Shown here: piece after piece, positions 32,231 to 43,392 of the stretch
Numbering within the stretch: the first letter of the stretch is position 1
Layout of the letters: the number at the start of each line of letters is the position of its first letter
Source of the DNA: Tillandsia leiboldiana
Taxonomy: Eukaryota > Streptophyta > Magnoliopsida > Poales > Bromeliaceae
Length of the DNA stretch: 64,000 bases
Direction of reading: 5' to 3'
Assembly: GCA_029204045.2 (NCBI GenBank)
Contig: JAQNDB010000455.1
Span: 1 to 64,000 of the forward strand
Notes under the pieces: model-generated
Seen by the model: the letters and a program-made list of their open reading frames with translations, nothing else
The model's database searches: none
Told to the model about the DNA's origin: nothing
Position numbers and translations under genes: made by a program

Positions 32231-35200
32231 TTATTTCAAGGAAAGCATACCAATTGCTTTTCGTAAATGAATAAAACGTTTTTGATCCAAGGGTTTTGTT
32301 AAAAAGTCAGCCAATTGATCCTCAGTTGAAATATAAGAAAGTTGAAGAGTATTTGATTCAACTAGCTCTCTAAGAAAATGATATCTAAGTTCAATATGTT
32401 TTGTTCTAGAGTGCAACACAGGGTTTTTAGAAATGTTAATTGCACTTGTGTTGTCACAAAGAATTGTTACCGAAGATGCTGAAATGCGGAAGTCGCTCAA
32501 TACGCTTTTCATCCAAATGAGTTGAGTTGAGCAACTTCCAGCTGAAATGTATTCCGCTTCGGCAGTCGAGAGTGCTATGCAGTTCTGCTTTTTACTGTGC
32601 CATGCAACAAGGCAATGGCCAAGATAGAAGCATGCACCACTCGTGCTTTTCCGATCATCCACTGATCCTGCCCAATCGGCATCTGAGTATCCAACAATAT
32701 CCAGACTTGTTCCCATAGGATACCAAATTCCGAAATTAATTGATCCTTTGATATACCAGATGATTCTTTTCACCGCTTTCAGGTGAACCTCCTTTGGTGC
32801 TGATTGATATCTCGCGCAAATCCCAACACTAAAGGATATATCCGGGCGACTAGCCGTGAGGTAAAGTAGACTTCCAATCATACTTCTATACAGTTTCTCG
32901 TCTACATTCTCACTATGTGATTCACTTCCAAGTCCCTTGTGGCTAGTTCCCATTGGAGTCGGAAAATCTTTACAATTTTCTAGATCAAACTTTTTGACCA
33001 ACTCCATTGCATACTTGGATTGACTCAAGTGGATACCTTCATCATTTTGTTTAATTTGCAATCCAAGAAAATAAGTCAATTCGCCCATCATGGACATCTC
33101 AAATTCGCTTTCCATGGTCTCCGCGAATTTAGAAGCATCATTATCTCTTGTTGCGCCAAATACAATGTCATCGACATAGATTTGTGCTACAATAAAATTG
33201 CTTTGATAATGCTTCACAAAGAGAGTCCTATCAGCTCCCCCTCGAGTATAGCCCTTCTCCAAAAGGTGCTTTGTTAACCTTTCGTACCATGCTCGCGGTG
33301 CTTGTTTCAGACCGTAAAGAGCATTTTTCAAACGAAAAACATGGTTAGGTTGTTTATGATCTACAAAACCTTTCGGTTGAGCCACATAAACTTCCTCATT
33401 TAAAAACCCATTTAGAAATGCGCTCTTAACGTCCATTTGAAATAATTTGATTTTAAAATGACAAGCAATAGCAAATAGTATACGAATGGACTCGAGTCTA
33501 GCTACCGGGGTGAAAGTTTCATCAAAGTCTATACCTTCTACTTGAGAGTAGCCTTGAGCAACTAATCGTGCCTTGTTCCTGATGATAGTACCATCCTCAT
33601 TTTTCTTGTTCTTGAAGATCCATTTGGTACCTATCACATTATGTTGCTTTGGAGGCTTCGTTAATTCCCAGACTTTGTTTCGCTCAAATTGATGGAGCTC
33701 TTCCTGCATTGCTTTAATCCAGTAGTCATCCTGAAGAGCTTCATCTATGTTCTTTGGTTCGATTAAAGATACGTAGCAAGCGAATCCACAAACCAACTGT
33801 CTCCGAGTTCTGACTCCTTCTTGTGGATCTCCAATAATATTCGATTCCGGATGATCCTTGGAGATTCGTAACGTTTGTTGAAACGGAGTACTCGGAGATA
33901 TATGAGATGATTCCTGCACATCAGATAAACTTGAAGAACCATTAGATGCATCATTAATATTGGAAGTATTATTATGAGAAGATGCACTAGCAGGAGAATC
34001 ATCATCTAGAGAGATATCGAGGGTAGATTTTCCAGTTTCAAAGTGAAAAGCTTCATCTACTTTAACATTTATAGATTCTACGATCGTCTTAGATTCAATG
34101 TTAAATACTCGATATGCTCTGCTATTTGTAGAATAACCCAAAAAGATCCCTTCATCACTTCGAGAGTCGAACTTTCCAAGATTTTCACGGTCACGTAAAA
34201 TGTAACATCGACTCCCGAAGATACGAAAGTATTTGATATCCGGTTTTCTACTAAACCACAGCTCATATGGTGTATTTAAAGTTCCTGGGCGCAAGTAAAC
34301 TCTATTAATAACATAGACAGCGGTGTTCACGGCTTCAGCCCAAAAATGTAGCGGTAAATCCCGGCTATGAAGCATCACACGCGCCATCTCTTGAACAACC
34401 CTGTTTTTGCGCTCAACAACACCATTCTGCTGAGGTGTATAGGGTGCCGAGAATTCATGTTTAATGCCATTCGAAGTACAAAAATCAATGAATTTTGAAT
34501 TTATGAATTCTCCACCTCTATCACTTCTAACACGAATGATCTTTTCATTCTTTTCAATCATAATACGATGGCAAATCTCATGAAAAGAGTCAAACGTATC
34601 AGCTTTCTCTTTTAAAAATGCTACCCAAGAAAGCCTAGAGAAGTCATCAACCAATAAAAGAATGTACCATTTACCTCCCAAAGATGGTTGACGGGTCGGC
34701 CCCATTAGGTCCATGTGCAAAAGTTCCAAGGGCCGTTTTGTACCAACGTGGTTCAAGTTTTTGTGTGCAGTCCTAGACTGTTTTCCCTTTTGGCAACCAC
34801 CACACACAACGTTTTGTTTAAATAAAAGTTTTGGAACCCCCTTGACCACGTCCTTGTTTGAAATTCTAGTAAGTTCCTTAAAATTTAAGTGACCTAGCCT
34901 TTCATGCCAAAGAGTTTCATTATTCAAAACGGCTAAGTTACAATTTTCAGAAAATTTATTGGGAACAACATAGCAATTGTTTTCAGATCTAACCCCTTTT
35001 AAGAAGAAGACATGGTCCTTATCAGTTACAACGCATTCAACAGATGAAAAGTTAACTGAAAAACCATTGTCGCAAAGTTGACTTATGCTTATGAGGTTAG
35101 TCTTAAGGCCATCAACAAATAAGACGTTTTTCAAAATCGGGCCATCTGGAATAGCTACCGTCCCTTTTCCAACAATTTTGGAAGATCGACCGTCTCCGAA

Positions 35201-37347
35201 AACAACGTGTCCTCCGGAGATTTTCTCAAGATTTTGAAAACAATTTTTGTCACCGGTCATGTGACGGGAACACCCGCTATCCAGATACCAAGACGAACTA
35301 TCATATGCATGCAAGGAAACATTGGAAACAAGACAAGGGAAAATTTCACCTTTGCGCACCCAAACCCTTTTGGAGTGCGTCGGTAATGGTCGTGAAGTTA
35401 TATGCCTAGGTGAAGGCGTCTTGTTAAAGCGATTGTTGTTCCTTGATGAAATCGTCTTGCGCGATGAACTACCAAGTCTCTTTTCATTTGAAAAGTTTTG
35501 CTTTGATTTTCGGGGAGGAGCCTTTTTGGTAGTTGTTGCAAGAGATCCTTGAGATGAGCGTTCGACTCCCGTCTTGCAATATCTTCTTATGTGCCCTGAA
35601 ACACCACAACGAAAACATACCTTAGATCTTGACGATCCCAAAGAGGATGAAGTAGGTTTGTTGTCGTTGATTGTCTTGAATTCCGGTGTCGGAGGAGGAG
35701 ATACCGACTGAGGCACAAAAACTGTCTCACTCGAACTTGGACTGTTTCCAGTTTGAGTGTATCCGAGGCCGAACCGATTTGATTGACCAAGACCAAGAAG
35801 TCTATCCAACTTACTCCTTCCTGAAGAGAAACGCTGTAAGTCATTCTTGAGTTGGAAAATGGTCTTTGTCATTTCCAGGTTATCCTGTCGAGCCTCGTTG
35901 TAGAGCTTTGAGAAGTGATTCGCGTTATCCACCAGATTTGTATGTTCCTTCTCAAGTTGCTCATTGGACTCTTGAAGGGAAACAATTGCTTTTATCAGGT
36001 TTTCCCTTTCCACTTCAAGAGCGTTTGAGAGAGAAGTCGCTCTTTTTGCTTCTTCTTCGAGATCATGCACTCTCCCTCTCAAACTCTTGTTTTGCTTAGC
36101 CACTTTCTTTGAATCCCTCAAAAGTCTGTGGTAGGCTAGAGCAAAATCTTCACCTTCCGAATCATCCGATTCGTTGTCGGTTGCATTCTTTTCAACAGTG
36201 GAGTTGGACAACGACTCGGATGTACTTGCCATAAAGCACATGAAGGGTGAAGATACGGACGCGTGGAATGCGGTGGAGCTCTTTTCTTCATCACTCGAAG
36301 ACGACTCATTTGACGTTGAGTTGTCATCCCAAGTGACGACTTGCATCGCCTTCTTCTTTGCCGGATACTTGTTAGGACACTCCGTTGCAATGTGGCCGTA
36401 GCCTCGACATTTGAAACACTGAAGTTGTCCCTCTGAACTTTTCTTATCCTTTGAGAAGTTCTCTTGCTTTCTTGACTTGTAACTTGAAGTACCCTTGCCT
36501 TTGTTCAACTTTCCGAAGGATGGAGATTTGCTTGAATTACCCCTTCGAAAGTTGCGGCGAAACTTCCTTGTCAAGAGAGCGAGCTGCTTCTCAAATTCCT
36601 CCATAGAAAGGTTCTCGTCATCGTCTGAGGAGGATGTATCCGCGTCTTCTTCCTTAGTTGTTTTCAACGCATAACCTGAAGACTTAGAAGTGGATGCCTT
36701 TCCAGAAGAATTGTTAGTAGTAAATGTCATTTCATAAGTTTGTAATGAACCAACTAATTCTTCTACACGTATTTCGTCCGGGTGTTTAATAGTTTCAATG
36801 GCAGTAACCTTTGGGCGAAATCGTTCAGGAAGAGTTCTTAAGATCTTTCTTACAATCTTAAATTCTGGAATCTTCTCTCCCAGATTAGCACATGAGTTTA
36901 CGATGTCTTGCAATCGTGTATAGTAGTCCGTGAAAGATTCATTTTCTGCCATTAAGATAGAGTCAAACTTGCTCGTAAGCATTTGCAGTTTCTGAATCTT
37001 CACGAGGTTAGTTCCCTCATGTGTAACCTGAAGAACATCCCAGATTTCTTTCGCAGTCTCACATGCCGAGACGCGAGAGAATTCAGTTTGAGATAAGGCA
37101 TAAAAATAGCATTAATTCCCTTGCCATTGTAAGAAGATGAATCTAACTCTTCCTTGGTCCATTTCGACCTAGGTTTTAAGGTGCGAACATCACCAATAAA
37201 TTCAGTTGGATTAGTCCATCCTAATTCAATCGATTGCCACACCCGTTCGTCGATGAAAATTAAAAAGGCTTTCATCCGTACTTTCCAGTACGCATAATTT
37301 GTTCCATCGAAGAACGGGGGTCGGTTGATGTTTCCACCTTCAACCAT
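32231..37347 (-). pseudogene. gag-pol: Cop1 gag-pol polyprotein with one 1-bp deletion
   Basis: A full copia polyprotein starting MVEGGNINRPPFF at 37347. A 1-bp deletion near 37103 (TTTTTATG where Cop2 has TTTTTAATG) shifts the frame; from 37003 to 32231 it is open for 1,590 residues. In that frame: rest of gag with knuckle CFKCRGYGHIATEC, coiled coil, and intact second knuckle CFRCGVSGHIRRYC; protease motif LDSGCSRHM (about residue 570); gag-pre-integrase/zinc region HERLGHLN (about 700); integrase core VDDFSR and TPQQNGVVER (about 790-860); reverse transcriptase FQMDVKSAFLNG and YVDD (about 1275); RNase H SDADWAGS (about 1440) and tail. gag runs directly into pol without a stop, unlike Cop2. 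It is the only near-complete source of copia enzymes in the window, now silent as written. Confidence 0.92.
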
Positions 37348-37366
37348 TGTTTACAACCCTATTCCC

Positions 37367-37378
37367 GCTCTGATACCA
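37367..37378 (-). other. Cop1 primer binding site
   Basis: The minus strand reads TGGTATCAGAGC, two bases inside the 5' LTR edge at 37381. Confidence 0.92.
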
Positions 37379-37380
37379 CT

Positions 37381-38719
37381 TGTTGGGTTATATGTAATAA
37401 GGATCTAAATAGGGGAAAAAACACCTAGAGGGGGGTGAATAGGTGTAAACGTATAAACACTCAAAAATCGTTGCGATAAAAACCCAATGCGGAAATAAAA
37501 AATAGTACGCAAGATTTTTACGTGGAAAACTCCATCACCGGAGTAAAAAACCACGGGACCGATAACACGGCAGAAATCCACTAGAATTAAAACACGTACA
37601 AGGTGATTTACCGTACACACTTACGACTCAACCTTTTCAATACGCTCCTAGAGGATCTTCTCCGCTCGCTCCGCGACGCTTCTCGAATCCACGATCTGCG
37701 CCCAACGCCGAATCCACGGCGTCCAACGTCGAATCCACGACGTCCGACCGAATCCACGGTCTTCACCCAATAGCACCCTTCGAATCCACGAACGTGCCTC
37801 GCTCCGAATCCACGAGAGCGGTTGAACCTTGAATCCACAAGGACACGCGAATCCACGCGCCGATTTTTGGGGTAAATCGTTGTTTTTGGGTGGTGATGAT
37901 CCGCCGAATACTTAGATCAAAGATAGATCGGAAATACCATCTAAGTATTCATTAGTTTGATTCAACTCAAGATGTGAGTATGAAAACCTAGAATCAAACT
38001 AATCAATATAGATGAAGAAACATAGAGTATTCTCTAATGATTTCCTTTCTTCTCTATATGTGGATCTAGAGCCGTAAAAGATGATATAAGAAAATGACGG
38101 CTATGTGGATTAACCCTAGAAAAAGAATCATAGGGTCTATTTATAGGTTAGAAACCCTAGGAAGGAGATAAGAATCAAAAACCTAACATTTCTGGAAATT
38201 TTACGGACGGCGATCCGGATCGGACTAGCTGTGATCCGGATCGTCGTAACGAGTCAGCCAGTTCCAGAAAAACAAAGGTTCGGGATCCGGATCGAAGTGC
38301 TTGATCCGGATCGTTCATACAGTTCACCAAACATCAACGTTCGGGATCCGGATTGCGAAGCCTGATCCGGATCGTTCAAGGAAGATGGTAAACTCAGTGT
38401 TCGGGATCCGGATCAAGAGGCTACGATCCGGATTGAACTGGTGTATGAACGAACCACCTTCGGGATCCGGATCGAACAACCTGATCCGGATCCTGAACAT
38501 GTCCCAAGTCCAGTTTTTGATTTTTATGCAATGAAAGATTCTTCCAAGTGTTTCTACACTACAAGAAGTATTCGGATCACACAAAATCTTTAGTTAAACA
38601 TACCTGATCCTTTTGAATTCTTCTTTCTTGAGATTGAGTTAAACGATCCAACTTTCTTCACCTTCAATCTTCAAGACTTGAGACTTTCACGAAACTACGC
38701 CAACTCAAATTCCGTAACA
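37381..38719 (-). repeat. Cop1 5' LTR
   Basis: 1,339 bp, pairing with 6770-8109. In element sense: U3 with palindrome pairs (38212-38492), TATA (plus TATTTATA at 38138-38145), and the eight-hairpin array (37683-37859), all better preserved than in the left copy. Confidence 0.93.
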
Positions 38720-38802
38720 AGCAGGACTGGATCATGACTATGATCAAAGTGGAAAACCCCTCCACTAAAGAAAATCCCAATCTGATGCAAAGGTAAACAT
38801 CC

Positions 38803-38902
38803 GGTCAACCGCCTAATGTCCGCGGTTACCGCAATACCCCATAAGTCCACAATCTGATGAAATAACCAACATCTGGTCAACCGCCTAATATCCGCGGTTA
38901 CC
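38803..38902 (-). other. Two hairpins in the Gyp1 LTR
   Basis: In plus coordinates, arms GGT-AACCGC and GCGGTT-ACC enclose nine-base loops ctaatgtcc (38803-38830) and ctaatatcc (38875-38902), with one bulged C per arm. The left LTR has the same near 1234-1340. GypI has the counterpart with arms ACCAC/GTGGT at 62321-62339. Confidence 0.65.
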
Positions 38903-40582
38903 ACAATGCCCCACAATCCATAATCAAGTACGACCTGTCCCAGACTCCAAAGTCCCGACTACACTATCCCAAACCCCTGCTCGAACCCGAGCAATATGAA
39001 TCAAAAGTCAAAATGAGAAGGAGAAAGAAAACAATCATGGTTTCTCCTAAGTCAAATCCCAATATGATAGTGTAGCAATAAATAGTGGCCTATCTAGATG
39101 TCCAAACAAGCATGCAACAGTCCTCAAGAAAGATAAAAGAAAGTGTATCAAACAGTAACTCCACATGTGTATTAAGTAATAGCTCCGCATAAATATAACC
39201 ATCATGCTAAAATCATCAGTCAACTACACATGTATATAATCCCTGGTCCATAATAAATCTCAAAGTGGTACCCGCACATAGATATGTCATCATGTCCCAA
39301 TACTTAATCCATTTAACCAACTTTCATAAAATCTATGTGCTACACGGCATGTTAATTATCACTATTAAAATATCTCAATGATCATGTTCTAACAACAATA
39401 TTATCCCAGTAATATTTCCAACATGCTATATCCACATAATTAATCTCAAGTGATAGGCTCGCATTTATATCATTCAATCATGCATGGTAATCAATCGATA
39501 AGTCCAAACGGGGAATCCTCTAAATAAACTTAGTGAGTAAATCACAGTAAGAGGTAAGCAACAACTACCCACCTGAAGAGCTGACTGTCCAAATCCCACA
39601 GCTGAAAATACCAGGAAATCCAAATCTCCTACTCCAAAGGGTCCAGTAATACCCGCAACTCTCCTGGGTACAACATAACGTCCATAAATCCCAAAAACTA
39701 CCCCCGCATACACATACAGAAATCAGTCCCAAAGATGCCCTTATTTCACCTGCTAAAAATGCCCAGAAAATTCCAATAAAAATATCACAGTGATCCTCGC
39801 ATCGATACCTTCGAAACGAGTACCTGCACGTCCAAATCCGAGTTCTGCAGGTCAAGATATAAATTCGACAAGGTAACCATCCCAAAAGAATCCCCAAAAA
39901 AAAACTGTAGCACTTAACTCAGGAAAAACAGTGATTTCTCACTTTCGGGAAATTCAGAAAAATCCAAGAAAAATACGGGGATGTTCCTTGCGACGAGTAG
40001 ATCAAAATCGACTATTTAAACGCCTCGATCCTATGTTCCTACGCCAAGATATAAAATCAACAAGCCCATGCTCTCCAGGAAATCCATCACAGAAAATGGG
40101 GTCAAAAGATGCCTCGGGAACCATGCCAAAAACCCAAAATAAAGCAAAACGATCAACACGGAAATCGAAGCCTTACCTCTCAGGAACTCGCTGTCGAAGA
40201 AATCGTCCAAAAATTCCTCCTGGTTTGCGTACAGGAAAATCCTGACTGAACTGCGACGGAAATGGACTGAAAAAGAGGAAACGTCGAAGCGCGCCGCGTC
40301 GCAGATGACTCGCTGTCGGCAACTCCAAAAATTCCAAAACTTCCTAGAGAGATAGAGGACAGAGAGAGGAAGAAATCTTCTCAAGACCACACCCTCAGGT
40401 TCTCTCTCTAAAACTCGGAAAAAGAATAGAAAGGAAGGGAAGTGGAGCTGTATTTATAGGCCCAGAAAACAAATGCCAAAATTCCCACTGTGTCCCAAGA
40501 ATCGGGCGCCCGGAAATATTGGGCTGCTACAGTGCGGCCCAATTCGGGATCACTGTGCGCGCCCGGAAGAGCCCGGGCGCGA

Positions 40583-40852
40583 CACGTGTCCGCCAAACAG
40601 CGGACAGCGGCGCCCGTCAATCGGGCGTCGCCACGTGTCCCAGCCGCCCACGTGTTCCACGTGCCTCGAGCACGTGGGCGGCGTGCACCCGCCAATAGGA
40701 ACACGCCACGTGTCACCACGCGGTTCACGTGGTCCGCGCCCCCGGTCTACGCGCCGGGTCTTCCGGAAAGTGTCGGCCAACCATAAGCCGCCACGTGTCC
40801 CAGACAGGCCGCCCTCCTTGACGCCGCCCGACCAATGAGGAGCTGCCACGTG
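40583..40852 (-). promoter_or_regulatory. Nine CACGTG G-box sites in Gyp1 U3
   Basis: Sites start at 40583, 40632, 40649, 40658, 40671, 40707, 40726, 40792 and 40847, many as GCCACGTGTC. They lie upstream (element sense) of the TATA at 40451-40458. G-box/ABRE cores bind bZIP and bHLH factors in plants, so ABA, light or stress control is plausible. GypJ and GypI U3 regions keep some CACGTG sites. Confidence 0.7.
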
Positions 40853-41393
40853 GCAACCTCAACCTTCCGTGCACCCGGTGCACGACTATTCTGTGGACCG
40901 CCCGCCTGCGCGCCTGCCCGCGCCCGCCCGCGCCTGCCCGCGCTGCCCGCGGCCCTGCTCCGCCACTGCGCCGCTGTGCTCCGCCGTGCGCCGCCGGTCG
41001 CCGCCTGCCGCCGGTAGCCGGAACAGTATTTCCGGCGGCCGGAATTACTGTTCCGGCGTGAACAGTAATTTTGCGCCGAAAATAAAGTGAATACACCATT
41101 TTGATCGTTTTCGCGCGCTGAGTCCAAATCCGCTGTCCGATTTTCCAAATTCTCATCCGAAATTTTGCCGAAAGCCCCCGGAAAAGCCAAATTGATCCGA
41201 TTTTCGCGCCGAGTCCATTTTAAAAATCCAATTTCGATTCTACAAGCTCCACAACACTGTGTGAGCTTCCTGTAGTCACTGATAAAGCCGCAAAAGTTTC
41301 TACAAAAGTCCGGGTCATCACAGTGCATAAGATGGAACTTAGGTAAAGGAAACCTAAGATGAACTAGTTGAGTTAAAACTCCCAATTAATGAA

Positions 41394-41566
41394 TTAGAGT
41401 CAATGTAACTCTAAGTTGAATGTGAAACAGGAAAAATAGAGTTAAGGAACTCTAGATAAAAGATGAAAATGCAACTAGAGTAATGAACTCTAGGTTAAGG
41501 TGAAAAAATGGGTAATAGAGCCAATGAACTCTAAATTAAGTGAAAGATGATATAGAGTTAATAGAT
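41394..41566 (+). repeat. Five AGAGT/ACTCT inverted repeats
   Basis: Stems: TTAGAGT/ACTCTAA (41394-41414), TAGAGTT/AACTCTA (41437-41454), CTAGAGT/ACTCTAG (41475-41493), TAGAG/CTCTA (41516-41534) and TAGAGT with ATTCTA using a G:U pair (about 41553-41570). Loops are 4-9 nt, often containing AATGA. They recur about every 40 bp. Confidence 0.65.
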
Positions 41567-41959
41567 TCTAGGCCAAATGTAACTAAAAGTTAATAATGTC
41601 CTTGGGACATAGTAAACCCTAAGGTCGTGAATTGAGAACAAGTAAAGAAATTGCCGAGTGGCAAGACAAAGTGTAAATGTAAAGGAACAAGAAGTTCAAA
41701 TCGAAATTTGGTGTTATAGACACCCAAACTATCGTAGAGTAAAGAACTTAGGATAAAGAGAAAAGCTTAAGAGAATGTTTAAAGAAAGGTAAAAGGAAAA
41801 GTAAAGTACAATAGGCTGGGCACTACGGGAGGCGGTGCTACAACCTGTTCTTGTTTGATTGGGGTAGTAGGCATCCGTCTTCTGGAACTCTCGGACCCTG
41901 CATGGTTATGCTTTAAAAAGGGAAATAAGATAATGTGGCAACATATCAAGATGTTGGCT

Positions 41960-42140
41960 GGGAGATGTCGATCACCCTCGACTCCCAGGGGAGATGCCGA
42001 TCACCCTCGACTCCCTATGTTGTGACGGGAGATGCTGATCACCCTCAACTCCCTAGGTAGTGCTTGGAGATGCCGATCACCCTTGACTCCAAGTGACTAG
42101 TGGGCATGGCGATGCCGATCACCCTCGACGCCGTGGGCCC
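41960..42140 (+). other. Five tandem hairpins with constant UCACCC loop in the Gyp3 LTR
   Basis: Outer arms are GGGAG/CTCCC (41960-41986, 41989-42015, 42027-42053), CTTGGAG/CTCCAAG (42063-42093) and CATGGCG/CGCCGTG (42105-42135, extended by GGGC/GCCC). An inner 3-bp stem reads CGA/TCG, changes to TGA/TCA in the third unit and to CGA/TTG (G:U) in the fourth. The loop TCACCC and the 5' bulge ATG are unchanged. Wobbles fit the plus strand, the element's sense strand. Confidence 0.8.
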
Positions 42141-43057
42141 GCAGTGTGAAAGTAAAAATAAAAGAGGAAAATAAAAGCTATCGCTAGCCTAGGACTATCT
42201 CGTCTCATGGTAGCATGACCGCCGGGCTGGGGCCCGTTGGGCGAGGTTTTTCCAAGGGGCGAGTAGCTTGAGATTAAAACACAAGAATGTGAAAAAAACA
42301 AAGAGGTAATAGAGTGGCCTAGGTGGCCGGGTTAGTATAACCCGTTTGTAGCGGCATAGTGGCCGAGCTTATGGATGGTAGCCCAGAGTGGCACGATTGA
42401 TAGCAGTGAGACAGGGAATATACACAGATAGTGTAGATTCATTCATATATGTTATGATCATGGTAGACAGCATTTGCAGTTATTTATTAGCATAGTTATT
42501 TTGCTATCCTGCTTCCATTGGACCAAGTGGTGTAGAACATTCTTTCTCGGTGGTCGAACCCACTGGGAACTCGGTCATAGTTCTCACACCCCTTGGGTGA
42601 CATCCCCACAGGTTCAGGTACGGATACAGCGGTCGAGACGGACACAGGTGCAGTCAGCGAGGCATTCGATAGGGGCAAGGGCCCAGCAGCATAGAGACCT
42701 AGAGGGTCTAGAAGATGTATCCCTTTTTATATTTTGAGTGAACTATGTATTGTGAGGAAATGATGTAAAAGAATTATAATATTTTAATTGCAAGTTGAGA
42801 GTTGTAAAATGTAATAAATTTATATTATGGTTCACTTATGTATGCTTTCATTTATGGTTTAAACTTGTTGTTTAATGAATGAAAGTTTTAGTTAGTAGCT
42901 GCTTTTACTCTGATATTGTATCTCATCATACGCATTGCTTTGATTAGAGATGTTATTACCGTTCCTTTCGGGTATAGAGAGGTCATGCCCGATTGGCGGG
43001 TCTGTTGGCGCGCCCGAACCGACCAAATTGGCGGCCTCGGGGCGTGACAGATAAGAG

Positions 43058-43069
43058 TGGTATCAGAGC
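43058..43069 (+). other. Gyp3 primer binding site
   Basis: TGGTATCAGAGC lies eight bases after the LTR end at 43049, giving plus orientation for Gyp3. Confidence 0.9.
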
Positions 43070-43392
43070 CTAGGAATAGTCCTAGGTGGTTAGCAAACCT
43101 TAGGGAGACTCTAGGGTTTTGGCACGAGAGGGTGCGTGGATTTGGGCGAAAGTACTTGATTGGTGTGTGTTGATTCCCAAGAAAGATATTGGGATTGATC
43201 GAGGGTAATGAGCTTTCATTCTTCGGACTATTACGTTGGCGGCCGACAACGTAATTTTGGAGATGAAAGGGAGTGCCCTCTTATACTTTCGCATGATTGG
43301 GTCGGCGAGCCCTTGTGTTCAGTGCTTAGCTTACGCGTTGTCCAAATTATTAAATTTGGGCTAATTGTCTCGTTGTGATGTGCAGATTTGCA

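Larger units (their letters stand above)
6770..38719 (-). mobile_element. Cop1: Sirevirus-like Ty1/copia element, split by Cop2
   Basis: The LTRs at 6770-8109 and 37381-38719 begin TGTTGGGTTA and end CCGTAACA in plus orientation, and the target duplication is agcag on both sides. Minus-strand order is 5' LTR, PBS, gag-pol (37347-32231), post-pol block, env-like ORF (10329-8847), multiple PPTs, 3' LTR. The large gag with two zinc knuckles, the env-like ORF after pol and the repeated PPTs are traits described for the Sirevirus lineage. By eye the two LTRs differ at roughly a dozen positions, about 1%, so the insertion is older than Cop2. Damage includes a 1-bp deletion in gag, a frameshift in the env-like ORF, and Cop2 inserted at its post-pol PPT. 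Confidence 0.93.
578..41322 (-). mobile_element. Gyp1: gag-only Ty3/gypsy element, split by Cop1
   Basis: Read on the minus strand: 5' LTR at right (41322-38725 continuing 6769-5923, about 3.45 kb), PBS, gag, a short pol-tail remnant, PPT and the 3' LTR at left (3746 down to 578, its far end outside the window or displaced by Cassandra). In element orientation the LTRs start TGTGATGACCCGG and end near CCCGGGGCGTGGACA. The interior is only 2,176 bp (3747-5922) and has no protease, reverse transcriptase, RNase H or integrase core. The right LTR is interrupted by Cop1 with a 5-bp duplication, agcag, at 6765-6769 and 38720-38724. Sequence continuous in the left LTR across base 1153 is split between 6769 and 38720 in the right LTR, which proves the nesting. 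Confidence 0.9.
38725..41322 (-). repeat. Gyp1 5' LTR, portion right of the Cop1 insertion
   Basis: Continues the LTR begun at 5923. In element sense it starts TGTGATGACCCGG at 41322, carries a series of CACGTG sites, a TATA box (plus TATTTATA at 40451-40458), and two hairpins (38803-38902) far downstream of the TATA. Open frames in its GC-rich part are compositional. Confidence 0.9.
41323..43049 (+). repeat. Gyp3 5' LTR, 3' portion
   Basis: It begins where the Gyp1 LTR ends (TCATCACA at 41322) and ends CTCGGGGCGTGACA at 43049, nine bases before a PBS. The first part of this LTR should lie left of Gyp1, outside the window. It has two structured arrays, five AGAGT/ACTCT inverted repeats (41394-41566) and five hairpins (41960-42140). 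No ORF is credible. Confidence 0.78.

Noticed and set aside
43375..43392. Upstream Met codons as the Gyp3 gag start
   Set aside because: Residues before MALRGRRRTG do not resemble gag, while starts of the MALRGRR/MPPRRR type are usual for this clade.
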